Below are positions 1 to 9,943 of a DNA stretch of 46,991 nt, one piece after another. Position 1 is the stretch's first letter. Every line of letters starts with the position of its first letter. A program made the position numbers and the translations under genes. Under the pieces are notes generated by a model. The model worked only from the letters and a program-made list of their open reading frames with translations. It was not told the origin of the DNA and searched no databases. This stretch comes from Microcaldota archaeon (GTDB lineage Archaea > Micrarchaeota > Micrarchaeia > Micrarchaeales > CABMGC01), in assembly GCA_027334165.1 (NCBI GenBank), contig DAHWXM010000015.1:77832-124822 (forward strand), read 5' to 3'.

Positions 1-1
1 G

Positions 2-295
2 CAGAACAATGCCAACACCCTGTTCCAGGGCACGCCGTACACTATTTGGGGCAACGCCATGTTCGCAGGTGCCGATGCTGTTGACTTCGGCAATTCGACT
101 CCGACAGGCGCAACTCTCGCCCTGTCCTCAATGACCCATGCGGACGTTTTGAATCAACTCCGCACCCCAAATGACCAGTTTGCGTGGACCGAGTACGCAG
201 CCGCCGATATGTACATCGCAGGACTGTGCAAGTCATTGAACAACACCGCTCCGGTGTGCTCATTGCCCGCAATAGTCATGCTGGAAAAGAAATAA
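2..295 (+). CDS. C-terminal part of a DUF929-like (thioredoxin-like) protein, truncated by window start
   Basis: Frame open from position 2 (QNNANTLFQGTPYTIWGNAMF...); C-terminal pattern AAADMYIAGLCKSLNNTAPVCSLPAI resembles the archaeal DUF929 tail with paired Cys. Confidence 0.5.
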   Translation, partial: QNNANTLFQGTPYTIWGNAMFAGADAVDFGNSTPTGATLALSSMTHADVLNQLRTPNDQFAWTEYAAADMYIAGLCKSLNNTAPVCSLPAIVMLEKK

Positions 296-305
296 GCGTA
301 TTAGC

Positions 306-857
306 ATGCAATCACGGAAGACGCTACGGACTGGTAGGATCGGCGCATTTGCAACGGTCTTCAGAGAACCACGCTATATTGCCATAGCCTTGCTTGGTGC
401 CATTGCTTACTACTTTGTGTACTTCATAATAATACGGGCCAGCAACTACGGCATATTCCTAATTACGGTGCCGCTTTATCTGATATACGCAATAGCTGCT
501 ACGTCCGGAATCCTGTTGGCCCTAAGCGCGTTCTCTATAGCCAAGTCGTTGCTTTCCCTTAAAGCCGGCACGGCCGGCGGAATAGCTAGTGCATTCATAC
601 CATCCGTAGGCAGCATGGTCGCAACGTGCGCGTGCAGCTATCCAATACTGGGCTCGTTCCTGTTCTTTCTCGGTGTCAACGCATTCGAATTATCGAGCAT
701 AGTGTCCGTAATCTCACAGTACGAGCTTGAGGCGACATTCCTTATAGTTGTAGTGAATATGCTCCTGTTATTCTACTACTCCGGCAGGATAGCGCGCGCC
801 GAAGGGTTGAAGCATGCTGGAAAATCCCCCTTTCGCGTGAAGATAAAACGACTCTGA
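306..857 (+). CDS. Small polytopic membrane protein with CxC motif
   Basis: 183-aa ORF with several hydrophobic segments and SMVATCACSYPILGSFLFFLG; starts 11 nt after the upstream CDS. Confidence 0.65.
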   Translation: MQSRKTLRTGRIGAFATVFREPRYIAIALLGAIAYYFVYFIIIRASNYGIFLITVPLYLIYAIAATSGILLALSAFSIAKSLLSLKAGTAGGIASAFIPSVGSMVATCACSYPILGSFLFFLGVNAFELSSIVSVISQYELEATFLIVVVNMLLLFYYSGRIARAEGLKHAGKSPFRVKIKRL

Positions 858-871
858 CTCTTGGAGATTCT

Positions 872-1399
872 ATGCATGATTTTGAACCAGATTTTAAGAA
901 CGGCTTGCGTCTGCCTATGCGCCTCCGCAAAGAACTCCGGAAGACGTACGGTAAGATAATCCAGACATCGGAACTCGGACGCAGTCTTCGAAAGAATGAT
1001 ACCCTGTTTGCAGTTGGTGATATCGTGGTTGGCACCCTCCTTGATAATGGCTTTTTGCCCAAGATTTCCATATTCGACTGCAGGACGGAGCGGGGTAGGA
1101 TAGTCGTGCCGTCAATAAAGAGTAAATTCAGTAAACCGATAGTGGTTAGGAACCGCCCCGGCACCATAAGCCGTTCATTGTGGTTTGCGATAAAGCGTGC
1201 CGCAGCCAGGCACCAGCGCGTAGGCATAAGGGTGTACGGAGAGGAGGACCTTGCGTCACTCGCATGCATACACTTCGCGCCGTTGGGAGCCGTGGTCATG
1301 TATGGAATAAGGGGCAGGGGAATGAACTTGATCCGAGTAGACGGGCACATAAAGGATGTGGTTGACGGCTTCCTGCTCCAGATGTGCGGCGTGCGATAG
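872..1399 (+). CDS. GTP-dependent dephospho-CoA kinase (DUF359 family)
   Basis: VGDIVVGTLLDNGFLPKISIFDCRTER...VYGEEDLASLACIHFAPLGAVVMYGIRGRGMNLIRVD matches the DUF359 architecture and length. Confidence 0.8.
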   Translation: MHDFEPDFKNGLRLPMRLRKELRKTYGKIIQTSELGRSLRKNDTLFAVGDIVVGTLLDNGFLPKISIFDCRTERGRIVVPSIKSKFSKPIVVRNRPGTISRSLWFAIKRAAARHQRVGIRVYGEEDLASLACIHFAPLGAVVMYGIRGRGMNLIRVDGHIKDVVDGFLLQMCGVR

Positions 1400-1499
1400 A
1401 TGCTGCGAATGTCCCTCTTTCTTGACATTTCCGCTCCTTCCTATCCTCATCAAACACGCGGTAATTTAAATCCGGGCAGAGGGATTAGTATGGACCACT

Positions 1500-3065
1500 A
1501 TGTCGTTCATATACCCGGAGCAAATGCTGAGAATACGGATAGTAGTACTCAGACAAGACACAGACAAAACCATTTCCGCGCTTAATGGCATGGGCATAAT
1601 GGACTTCAGAAGAAGCGGGCTGGGGCTCGCAGACGAACAGCCTCCCCTGTACGCCAATGACCTGTTCATTCTATCCTCAAACATCGCACACGCCGTCGAA
1701 GTGCTTCCCAAAGGCAGGTGTGTGCGCATGCGTCACCTTGGACTACAGGAGTTGCTTAAGTCTGCCAAGGAGGAATCCGCGCTAGTGGGACGCATCACAG
1801 CAATGGACTCCAGAAGGAAGGAGATACTCGCGATGCTCTCCGGGGACAGTGAAGAGTCGCTCTGGGCAAGGCAAGCGCAGCTCAGGTCGGAAGCAAAGCG
1901 AATAGATGCTGCGCTTGGCGAAATCGGCATGGAGCATTACGGCAGGCTGGCGTGCATCGGCGAGATGCTTCGGTTCGAATGCATGAATGTTGATGCCGTT
2001 AGGATGTTAAAGCGTACCGAGGATACCTGTGTGATGGAAGGATGGATCCCTACAAAGCGCGAACGCGAGCTCTTCGGAAAGCTGCACCAACTGCTCGGCG
2101 AAGAATTCAGCATAGAGCACGTCGGGACAAAGGAATCCGCCCCTGTCTACTATGAGATGCCGGGCATAATGCACTCTTTCAACTACGTATTGGACATGTA
2201 TTCGGCACCAAGAGGCGACGAGATAAATCCCGCATTCTTCCTAATGGTATCGTTCCCGATACTTTACGGACTTATGATAAGCGATGTGGGATACGGGCTC
2301 CTCTCCCTGATACTATCAATAATCATTGCAAGGTTCACTGAAAAGGATGGCCTCCTGCACAACATGTCAAACATCTGGGCATTTGCTTCCATATTCACGA
2401 TCCTGTTCGGCGTCTTCAATGACCAATACTTTGGCTTTGCACTTGACAAGTACTTCCTGCCATATGGTGGCTTCGACTGGGCACACAACCTGAATTTCGT
2501 AATAGCCGCGTCAATCCTGATAGGCATATCGCAGGTGGGTCTCGGCCTTAGCATAGGCGTCTGGAACAGCATTAAGAAACGAAAACTCCGATTTGCAGTT
2601 GCACGGCTCCTGCTTCTGGCAGCGTTGATATCCGGAACCGTTTACGTATCCGGCCTTATCTTCGGTGCGTTTGCCAATGGCACCACAGCATGGAGCGGCG
2701 CAGTAGCCCTATTCTCTGTGCTTCTGTTGATATTAGTAAACGCCAAACAGCTCAACAAGTTGGTCGATATGATCATATACCCGATAAGCTACGTCAGGAT
2801 AGTCGGCTTCGGACTCACGAGCATGCTTATCGCATCCGTGATAAACGAGGCGGTCACGCCCAACGTGCACTCCGGCATCGCCATATTCGTGCTTTATCTC
2901 TTTGTCTTCGTGTTCCTCCACCTGCTCAACATGGCGCTGAGTACTTTCGAAGGAGCACTGCAGAGCATACGGCTGAATTTTGTGGAATTCTTCGAGGAAT
3001 TCTACACCGGCAACGGTGTGGAGTACCGTCCGTTTGGATTTAGGCGCAGGTGCACGTTCGAATGA
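1500..3065 (+). CDS. atpI: A/V-type ATP synthase subunit I (subunit a-like)
   Basis: N-terminal soluble domain, then membrane half with PILYGLMISDVGYGLLSLI and C-terminal LNFVEFFEEFYTGNGVEYRPF signature. Confidence 0.85.
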   Translation: MSFIYPEQMLRIRIVVLRQDTDKTISALNGMGIMDFRRSGLGLADEQPPLYANDLFILSSNIAHAVEVLPKGRCVRMRHLGLQELLKSAKEESALVGRITAMDSRRKEILAMLSGDSEESLWARQAQLRSEAKRIDAALGEIGMEHYGRLACIGEMLRFECMNVDAVRMLKRTEDTCVMEGWIPTKRERELFGKLHQLLGEEFSIEHVGTKESAPVYYEMPGIMHSFNYVLDMYSAPRGDEINPAFFLMVSFPILYGLMISDVGYGLLSLILSIIIARFTEKDGLLHNMSNIWAFASIFTILFGVFNDQYFGFALDKYFLPYGGFDWAHNLNFVIAASILIGISQVGLGLSIGVWNSIKKRKLRFAVARLLLLAALISGTVYVSGLIFGAFANGTTAWSGAVALFSVLLLILVNAKQLNKLVDMIIYPISYVRIVGFGLTSMLIASVINEAVTPNVHSGIAIFVLYLFVFVFLHLLNMALSTFEGALQSIRLNFVEFFEEFYTGNGVEYRPFGFRRRCTFE

Positions 3066-3113
3066 TGTGTCAAGACGCGATTCGCCAGGTCAATTCCACG
3101 CCAGCAGGATCTG

Positions 3114-4007
3114 TCACTTGCGATACAGCTTCTTTTCTATCTGCAGGAGGAGATCAAGTATCAGGCCGCTTATTATGGAGAGAAAGCCCAGCACAACCAA
3201 CATGAATGCTATCAGGGCTCTTCCGATCTCGGTTAGCGCACCGGTATGGAGGTAATTTCCTATCACAAAAAGTCCGAGGACCAATCCTATCACCACCAGC
3301 ACGAGCCCCGTCCCGCCGAAAATCACGAGCGGATTGTAGTCTCTCGCATACCTTATCGAGTGGCTTGCTATGTTAAGACCGTATATGGGTTTTGCCCTGG
3401 TTATTCTGGACGTCGAGCCCACCCGCGGCTTGTACCCTATGGGCACATCTATTATCCTGTATCCGCGCCTTGCGAGCTCTATCTCGAAGAACATGGTGCC
3501 CGCCCGATACGGCTCCTCATCGCGCATGGCCTCGAATGCCTTTCTGGTCATAACGAAGGAACCGCTCAGCGCATCGTGTATGTTCTTCCTGTAGAGAATA
3601 TTGAACAATCCTGTGAGGAATCTGTTTCCGAAAGCTATGGACGGTGTCATGGCGCCCCTGGACGGATGCGCAAACCTGTTACCGCTTACGAAGTCCGCCT
3701 TTCCCTTCCTCAGTTCAGCTACAACCCTGCCGAAGTCGCTTATGGAGTACGTGCCATCCGGATCAAGTGTGCCTATGATGTCGCCTTTGGACAGCCTGAA
3801 TCCCTCCATTAGCGCGTTCTCGTAGCCGTCAGATTCCTGGCTAAGGACAAGTGCGCCAGTGCCCGCGAGTTCCTTTCTGTGCCTTGCATCGCTCTTGTCA
3901 ACTATTATTATCTCCGCCGAGTTCCCGAAGGCCTTCAAGAGTTCGAGGACGGACTTGCGCGCCGAAGGCTCATTCTTCGTGGGGACTATGATGCTCAGTT
4001 CTGGCAT
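3114..4007 (-). CDS. Family 2 glycosyltransferase (dolichyl-phosphate sugar transferase-like) with C-terminal TM helices
   Basis: MPELSIIVPTKNEPSARKSVLELL...GTLDPDGTYSISDF...; two hydrophobic C-terminal helices. Confidence 0.85.
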   Translation of the reverse strand: MPELSIIVPTKNEPSARKSVLELLKAFGNSAEIIIVDKSDARHRKELAGTGALVLSQESDGYENALMEGFRLSKGDIIGTLDPDGTYSISDFGRVVAELRKGKADFVSGNRFAHPSRGAMTPSIAFGNRFLTGLFNILYRKNIHDALSGSFVMTRKAFEAMRDEEPYRAGTMFFEIELARRGYRIIDVPIGYKPRVGSTSRITRAKPIYGLNIASHSIRYARDYNPLVIFGGTGLVLVVIGLVLGLFVIGNYLHTGALTEIGRALIAFMLVVLGFLSIISGLILDLLLQIEKKLYRK

Positions 4008-4051
4008 AAATAACGGAAATTAGTGGTACTTCAAGTAATATAAACGCTACT

Positions 4052-5608
4052 TCAAACGCCGGTATTCACCGCGGTCTCGTTCAGATATGTGTGCACGAGA
4101 TGGACAAATCCCTGCGGGAAGAAGCCATAGGAGAAATACTCGTATGTGCTGGAATTCGATATGGAAATAGGGACACGCACATCTTTGTATCCTGAGAAAT
4201 TCGCATAATACGTGCTGCTCACGTGCTCGTTTACCCTTGCCGTGCCAGCCGAGACTACCACATAATATGTGCATTCGCTGTTGTACGAAAGGTTCATTGT
4301 TGCATTCCGTGATTCCATAACGCTGCCGTAGCCTCTTGCCGCCAGTGCAGAGGCGTATCCCTGCGCGCCCAGGTACGGGGTCGTGCCTGTCACCGCCTCT
4401 GAGAAGTCTGTGGTGTTGTAAATTCCTATCACGCTAACAGGCACATCGGCACTTATCGTAAGCGTTGTAACCTTGTGCGTTCCAGGCGTACACACCATCT
4501 GTGGGGTTTCGTATCCATCCGTTGTGATGTTGTAAGACTCTGTCCTGCTTCCCCATTCCTTTCCGTAGTACAGCACGCTTCTGTTAACATACGCGCCCGT
4601 ATTCGTGATCCGTCCATAAACCGCGTAGAGCGCCTTGGCAGTGACATTTGCCGCCCGTTCCTGCGAAAATTGTGTCAGGTTCTTTGAGAATCCAGTGCCA
4701 TAGGCTTCGAAGTACATCCTGATGGTTGTGCCATTGCTCCCCCCTCCAAGATAAAGAAGGAACTTCGCCGTGTTATTGGTCCTGTTCGCGCTTTGAAACA
4801 CCCCTGCCGCGATGGGTGTGCCATTAGAATAGTAGAATCTCACATTGCCGTATTCTGGATTTACAATGCCGGAGTATCTGCTCATGTTCACGTATACTGC
4901 ATACGGGGCAGGACCATGCGCCCCATTCTCAGGTGCGAATCCGGAAAGCGTCACGTTCGCATAAGGCATCACGCCAAGGTGCACTATTGTACCGAGAGGC
5001 CATATGGGCAGTATCATCAGAATCGCACAGAAGGCTGCCGCCGTGTGCCTGATTCGTAACGAATGCCTGTCAAGCCCACGCAGTGCAAGTTGCGCCTTCC
5101 TTTCCAACGAAGCCTCGTTCTGGAAATAAACAATGCGCCAAAACAGGCCCATAACAACGCTTATCAGGAGATAGTATCCAAGGATCGCGACATTTATGCT
5201 AAGCGCCTGAAACCTCTGGAAATTCAAGGCAAGAAAGAGGATCGGGAGCAGTGCACCCGCTGCCACGAGGGCCGCGTACGTCCGTTGCATTTTCCCGGAG
5301 AAGGCAAGATACGCCATTGCCGCTACTGCAAATGCCGCGCATGCAGAGTATGGCAAGGCTATGCTGGGGAAGCCTTGCATGTAAATCATCGAGCTCGCGT
5401 ATATTAGCGCCATCGATACTCCCAGTGCAAAACCCGACATTCTTTCTCTGATTAAGGCAACCGACAAAGCTACGAAAATCACAAAGGAATAAAGTATAAA
5501 GATGCTGCTGTTCATGACTACGAAGTACGCAGAGAATAATATCGCAAGCGCAATGAAAAGTGCGCTTTCTGCCAATACCAGAAGGCCGCTCCGCGAATAT
5601 TTAGACAT
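4052..5608 (-). CDS. Polytopic membrane protein with large, sequon-rich extracellular domain
   Basis: Start set at MSKYSRSGLLVLAESALF; about 180 aa of TM segments, then about 330 aa with many N-x-S/T motifs. Confidence 0.65.
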   Translation of the reverse strand: MSKYSRSGLLVLAESALFIALAILFSAYFVVMNSSIFILYSFVIFVALSVALIRERMSGFALGVSMALIYASSMIYMQGFPSIALPYSACAAFAVAAMAYLAFSGKMQRTYAALVAAGALLPILFLALNFQRFQALSINVAILGYYLLISVVMGLFWRIVYFQNEASLERKAQLALRGLDRHSLRIRHTAAAFCAILMILPIWPLGTIVHLGVMPYANVTLSGFAPENGAHGPAPYAVYVNMSRYSGIVNPEYGNVRFYYSNGTPIAAGVFQSANRTNNTAKFLLYLGGGSNGTTIRMYFEAYGTGFSKNLTQFSQERAANVTAKALYAVYGRITNTGAYVNRSVLYYGKEWGSRTESYNITTDGYETPQMVCTPGTHKVTTLTISADVPVSVIGIYNTTDFSEAVTGTTPYLGAQGYASALAARGYGSVMESRNATMNLSYNSECTYYVVVSAGTARVNEHVSSTYYANFSGYKDVRVPISISNSSTYEYFSYGFFPQGFVHLVHTYLNETAVNTGV

Positions 5609-5730
5609 TGAACCACATAACAATGCCGTTTTGGCATTAAATATCTTACGCGGTTGGCGCACCGGCGCCACCGTATCCGCGCTGAATCTTTTTTAGCTTT
5701 GCGCACGTATCCATTTATAGCCTCTGGAGT

Positions 5731-7362
5731 GTGTTTACTTTGACCGTGAAAAGCAAAAATGCACGAAGCACCGAAACCGTCAAGATGGGGAAGGCGGGCG
5801 GCAACTCCTCCGGCTCCGAAACCATGCGAATGGGGGTACACAGCGCGGGCCTTGCAACGTTTGTATTTTTCGGAAAGTTTCTCTCGCTCCTGTTCGGGGC
5901 CGCAATGCTGATAATTCTGGCGAGAGTGCTCGGCCCATCGCAGTATGGGGTTTACGTGGTAGCTCTCGCAACAGCAGGATTCATAAGCGCCTTCGGCAGC
6001 ATAAACATAGGCGCTTACTTCAACAAGAAACTGCCCCAGCTAATAGCGGAGAAGCGGATTGCGTTTGCGGGATCACTGATCGGGGACTCTCTGATATTTA
6101 CGATTGCGGTGTCATGCGTACTCACCGCAGCCGGGATACTGCTCAGCGGCAGCGTTTCCGGGCTGCTATTCGGATCTCAGGCGCACTACTTCGAAATAGC
6201 GCTTGCCAGTGCGAGCATCTTCTGGATAATAGCCTATCCCATGCTAAACACAACGCTCATAGGCGTCGGCACGGGCAAGGAGCTGGCGCTATCTACCATG
6301 TCGAGCCTTGTCCTGCAATCTACAATAAGCATAGTGCTAGTGCTTTTCGGTTTTGGGGCAGATGGAGCAATTTTTGGATATCTGTCCGGATTTGCCCTGG
6401 CTGCCGTGCTGACCGGGTACTACATCAACAGGCATGTTCCCATCTCCATCTCGTTCAACGGTATGCGCAGGAGGCTTCGCGAGATGCTCTCCTTTTCCAT
6501 GCCACTCACTCTTTCTGGAATTCTTGGCACGCTGACAAGCAATTTCGCAGTGATGTTCCTTGGCATGCTTTTGATCTCCTCCGCGGTTATAGGGCAGTAC
6601 GGCGTGGCGCAGAAGATCGGCAACGTGATAGACCTCGCCAGCGGTGCCATAAGCGTCGTGCTGGTACCGATGTTTGCAACCGCGATATACCGGAGCCAGT
6701 CGCTCGTGAAGATAGGGAAGCTCTATCACGCGTCGCTGTATTATGGGCTGCTCTTCACCGCGCCAATGGTGGTTTATGCGTCTGTGCTGTCGCGCGACAT
6801 AATCCTTACGGTATTTACTCAATCGTACACGCTTGCGGTGCTGTACATGCCGCTGATAAGCGTCGGCATACTGATAGGCCTTGTCGGAGGCTACGCCTCA
6901 TCGATACTAATAAGCTACGGCATGGTGCGCCGCATTCTGCGCTTCTCGCTATACACGACAGCGGTGCAATTCGCCTCAATACTCATCCTGGGCTGGCTTT
7001 TCAGGGTGATCGGCGTCATATTCGGGTACTTCTTCATAGGCAGCACGGTTTCGTCCTTCCTTTACATGCACGAACTGCACCGCACCGGACTCAGGGTGCG
7101 CACAGGGCCTATCCTTCGGATGCTCCTGTCCAACACCGTATTGGGCATCGCCCTTATCCCGCTCATCTTCCTCCAGATAAGGCCCCTGTACGTGCTTTTC
7201 CTGGGCCTTGCCGAGGCTTTCATAGTGTATCCCGCGGCGCTTGCTAAGACGCACGCCATCTCCTCCGACGATCTTGGCGTGCTGCGCAAGGTAGGCAGCG
7301 AAATGCCCCTTGTCGGCAACGCGCTCCTCCTGATAATACGCTACGCAGAAGCCTTGCTCTGA
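5731..7362 (+). CDS. Polysaccharide flippase (MOP/Wzx-like)
   Basis: GTG start; about 12-14 hydrophobic segments; GKFLSLLFGAAMLIILARVLGPSQYGVYVVALATAGF is typical of the N-terminus of this family. Confidence 0.8.
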   Translation: MFTLTVKSKNARSTETVKMGKAGGNSSGSETMRMGVHSAGLATFVFFGKFLSLLFGAAMLIILARVLGPSQYGVYVVALATAGFISAFGSINIGAYFNKKLPQLIAEKRIAFAGSLIGDSLIFTIAVSCVLTAAGILLSGSVSGLLFGSQAHYFEIALASASIFWIIAYPMLNTTLIGVGTGKELALSTMSSLVLQSTISIVLVLFGFGADGAIFGYLSGFALAAVLTGYYINRHVPISISFNGMRRRLREMLSFSMPLTLSGILGTLTSNFAVMFLGMLLISSAVIGQYGVAQKIGNVIDLASGAISVVLVPMFATAIYRSQSLVKIGKLYHASLYYGLLFTAPMVVYASVLSRDIILTVFTQSYTLAVLYMPLISVGILIGLVGGYASSILISYGMVRRILRFSLYTTAVQFASILILGWLFRVIGVIFGYFFIGSTVSSFLYMHELHRTGLRVRTGPILRMLLSNTVLGIALIPLIFLQIRPLYVLFLGLAEAFIVYPAALAKTHAISSDDLGVLRKVGSEMPLVGNALLLIIRYAEALL

Positions 7363-7432
7363 TCCGGACTGTTCCCATGCTTTGGGCTCCGGCTGCGCTA
7401 CCTTTTTGAAGTTTGCATGCGTATAGCAAAGC

Positions 7433-8533
7433 ATGGACAGGAGAATAGAATTGCGGCAGCTCACCGAGATACTCGCACTTTTCCTGATAGTCCAATTCCT
7501 AGGCCTAGCCATAATCTTCTTTTCCGTGCCTCCATGGGCCATCTCGTTGGTCACCGCTCCGGTATCAACGTCAACAAGCATCTCACAGGTGGCAGAGCTG
7601 CTGGTTTACATGATAGCTGCCTCGATAATCCTGGTAGTGATATTCCGTGTTTACAAGGGTGCGATATTATTCAAGGCTCTGGAGGCATACGTTGTTGGGG
7701 TCCCATCATTCTTCTTGTTCTTGATACTCATCGGGGATTTTGCTCCAACCCTATCCGCCACTGCGTCGATGGTCGTCGCCGCGGCACTTTCCATCGCGCT
7801 GGTCTATGCAAAGAGCAGGAAGCCCTGGCTGCGGAACACCACCACCATAATATCCAGCATAGGAATGGGCATAATAATAGGGATGTTTGGGTTCTCGTTC
7901 GGATACTTCCTCATGGCACTGATAGCAGTGTATGACTATGTGGCCGTATTCATCACCAAACACATGCAGGTCATGGCCCGCGCCCTTGCGAGCAGGAACC
8001 TCTCTTTCCTAATAGGTTCTTCTGACATCTCGCTAGTGCCGGAGAATACCATACCGCGCCGCGACAGGCCCGATGCCATGAAGGCAGCCGCAGAACTTGG
8101 AAAGAGAAATCCCTCGATAGAAAAGTTCGTCAAGGCCGGCACGGTTCCAATGGTGTCGCAGGTCATGCTGGGCGCAGGGGATCTTGCCATACCGCTGATG
8201 CTCGCCGTAAGTGCCTACATCAGCTTCGGCGATTTCTTCGTCCCGCTGGTGATAGCCTGCGGAGCCGCTGCCGGAGTCCTTGGCACAATGTATCTCCTTA
8301 AAAAGTACATGGTGCCCCTGCCTGCGATACCTCCGCTCTTCGCATTCATAAACGCCGCTCTCGCAATCGCCCTCTTCATCAAACCATCAATAATGCCCGG
8401 AATTTCTCCTCTCGCATTTCTGGCGCTCGCGGTGATGATACTCCTGCTACTTTACTTCACGCTGGAAAGGCACCCGTTGCGCAGTGAGGAGCCTTCGTCA
8501 GGAAGCGGGCGAAGGAAGCCGCGGCATGCATGA
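7433..8533 (+). CDS. Presenilin/signal peptide peptidase-like GxGD aspartyl protease (A22-like)
   Basis: Polytopic; VYDYVAVFITKHMQVMARAL (YD), MLGAGDLAIPLML (GxGD), LPAIPPL (PAL-like). Confidence 0.8.
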   Translation: MDRRIELRQLTEILALFLIVQFLGLAIIFFSVPPWAISLVTAPVSTSTSISQVAELLVYMIAASIILVVIFRVYKGAILFKALEAYVVGVPSFFLFLILIGDFAPTLSATASMVVAAALSIALVYAKSRKPWLRNTTTIISSIGMGIIIGMFGFSFGYFLMALIAVYDYVAVFITKHMQVMARALASRNLSFLIGSSDISLVPENTIPRRDRPDAMKAAAELGKRNPSIEKFVKAGTVPMVSQVMLGAGDLAIPLMLAVSAYISFGDFFVPLVIACGAAAGVLGTMYLLKKYMVPLPAIPPLFAFINAALAIALFIKPSIMPGISPLAFLALAVMILLLLYFTLERHPLRSEEPSSGSGRRKPRHA

Positions 8534-8542
8534 TTCCGCGCG

Positions 8543-9079
8543 CTAAGTGTACTTCGTATTGAACGTCGCTATCATGACTGTCTGGCTTTTGTATCCCGGT
8601 ATCGTGTAGTTGAGCCACACATAGCCCGCATAACTGTTGCCGTAGATGCCTTTCGACATCCCTCCTGGGCCGTAGCAGTACATATCGTACGTGTTCGCCT
8701 TTCCGCTGTACAGGAGCGCGGAACCCATTCCAACGGCAGGATAGAAGATCGCATTTGACGATACCGCGGTGTTTCCATAAGCCGGCCTGTCGCCCGTGCT
8801 GTTTGGGGCAGCGGCACACGCCACACCATTTATCGTGGCCGTGGTTCCAGACACCTGTGCTATCTGCACCGAGAACGCGCCGCTCGTGTTTAGGAAGTAG
8901 TAGCCGCACGAGAATCCAGGGGAAGGGTTGCAGAAGCTGGTTTCGGTGTACGAGTTGTTAGTGCTGAACACCAGGAGTATGGCTATCGCTATGCCTATTA
9001 CCAATATCACGAATCCATAAGAAATGAGAAAATCGAGGGCAGCTTGTCCCCTTATCCGGATGCCCGCCGTACCGCGCAT
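8543..9079 (-). CDS. Class III signal peptide (archaeal pilin-like) protein
   Basis: MRGTAGIRIRGQAALDFLISYGFVILVIGIAIAILLVF: class III-like cleavage region plus a single N-terminal hydrophobic helix. Confidence 0.65.
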   Translation of the reverse strand: MRGTAGIRIRGQAALDFLISYGFVILVIGIAIAILLVFSTNNSYTETSFCNPSPGFSCGYYFLNTSGAFSVQIAQVSGTTATINGVACAAAPNSTGDRPAYGNTAVSSNAIFYPAVGMGSALLYSGKANTYDMYCYGPGGMSKGIYGNSYAGYVWLNYTIPGYKSQTVMIATFNTKYT

Positions 9080-9134
9080 TGCGCTCGTAGCGCCACGACC
9101 ATATCCTGCATGCCTATCGAGCAGCGCCTTCAAG

Positions 9135-9752
9135 TCAGTTCGCCTTCATCTCCATTTTAACTTCGAAATCGGAGATCTTGTAGTTGAACTCTTCATTTGA
9201 CTTTATTAAGCCTTTCTCCTTCATGAATTCCCTTGCAAGAAGGAAGTAAACGAGTGCAAGGGCCCTGCGTCCCTTGTTGTTGCATGGTATTATCAGGTCT
9301 ACGTACTTTATCAGGTTGTCGGTATCACAGAGTGCAACTGTCGGTATGTTCGTCTTGCTAGCCTCGCGGATAGCCTGCCTTTCGTTCCTGGTATCGCTGA
9401 CAAGCATTATCGCCGGCTCAGAGTAGTCAGCCCTCTTTGGGTTGGTGAATATTCCGGGCATGACTCTCCCCTGAAGGAGCTTCGCGCCGGTTATCTCCGC
9501 AAATTTAGATGCTGCTGATATTGCATAAATCCTTGAAGCGGTGACCACTATGTCCTTGGGTTCATATCTGGCGAGCACCTTCGCCGCCGTCTGTATCCTC
9601 TCATTTATCGTGGAGAGGTTTAGCAGGAATAATCCGTCCTCGCGCACCTTGTATATGAACCTGGACATTCCAGGCGTAGTGACCTTTGTGCCTATGTGCA
9701 CTCCCGCCTCTAAGTATGCGGCCTGATCCAATAGCAGTTCCTCTTGTTCCAT
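9135..9752 (-). CDS. rps2: 30S ribosomal protein S2
   Basis: YLEAGVHIGTKVTTPGMSRFIYKVREDGLFLLNLSTINERI...; start set at MEQEELLLD, an in-frame extension to 9863 is possible. Confidence 0.93.
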   Translation of the reverse strand: MEQEELLLDQAAYLEAGVHIGTKVTTPGMSRFIYKVREDGLFLLNLSTINERIQTAAKVLARYEPKDIVVTASRIYAISAASKFAEITGAKLLQGRVMPGIFTNPKRADYSEPAIMLVSDTRNERQAIREASKTNIPTVALCDTDNLIKYVDLIIPCNNKGRRALALVYFLLAREFMKEKGLIKSNEEFNYKISDFEVKMEMKAN

Positions 9753-9943
9753 TGCTTCACCAGTCTTAAGGTTGTTCGGGGTCGCCGAGACTTTCATAGG
9801 CTTTAGAGAGCCTATTTTGAATTCCCGAAAGAATTTTTCTCGGGTCTTATGCTCCCTAAGCACAGAGCCTAACCAAGCTAGCAGACGACCCCGTACTTTA
9901 TCGTTTGGCTGATCTTGTTTTTATATCTTGTGCTGATACCGTT

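Noticed and set aside
742-1428. 228-aa ORF on - strand
   Set aside because: Antisense to the DUF359 kinase gene; low-complexity Arg/Ser-rich shadow translation.
3246-3812. 188-aa ORF on + strand
   Set aside because: Antisense to the GT2 gene; composition typical of a shadow frame.
6114-7247. 377-aa ORF on + strand
   Set aside because: Alternative frame inside the flippase CDS; His/Arg/Ala-rich composition without any recognisable domain.
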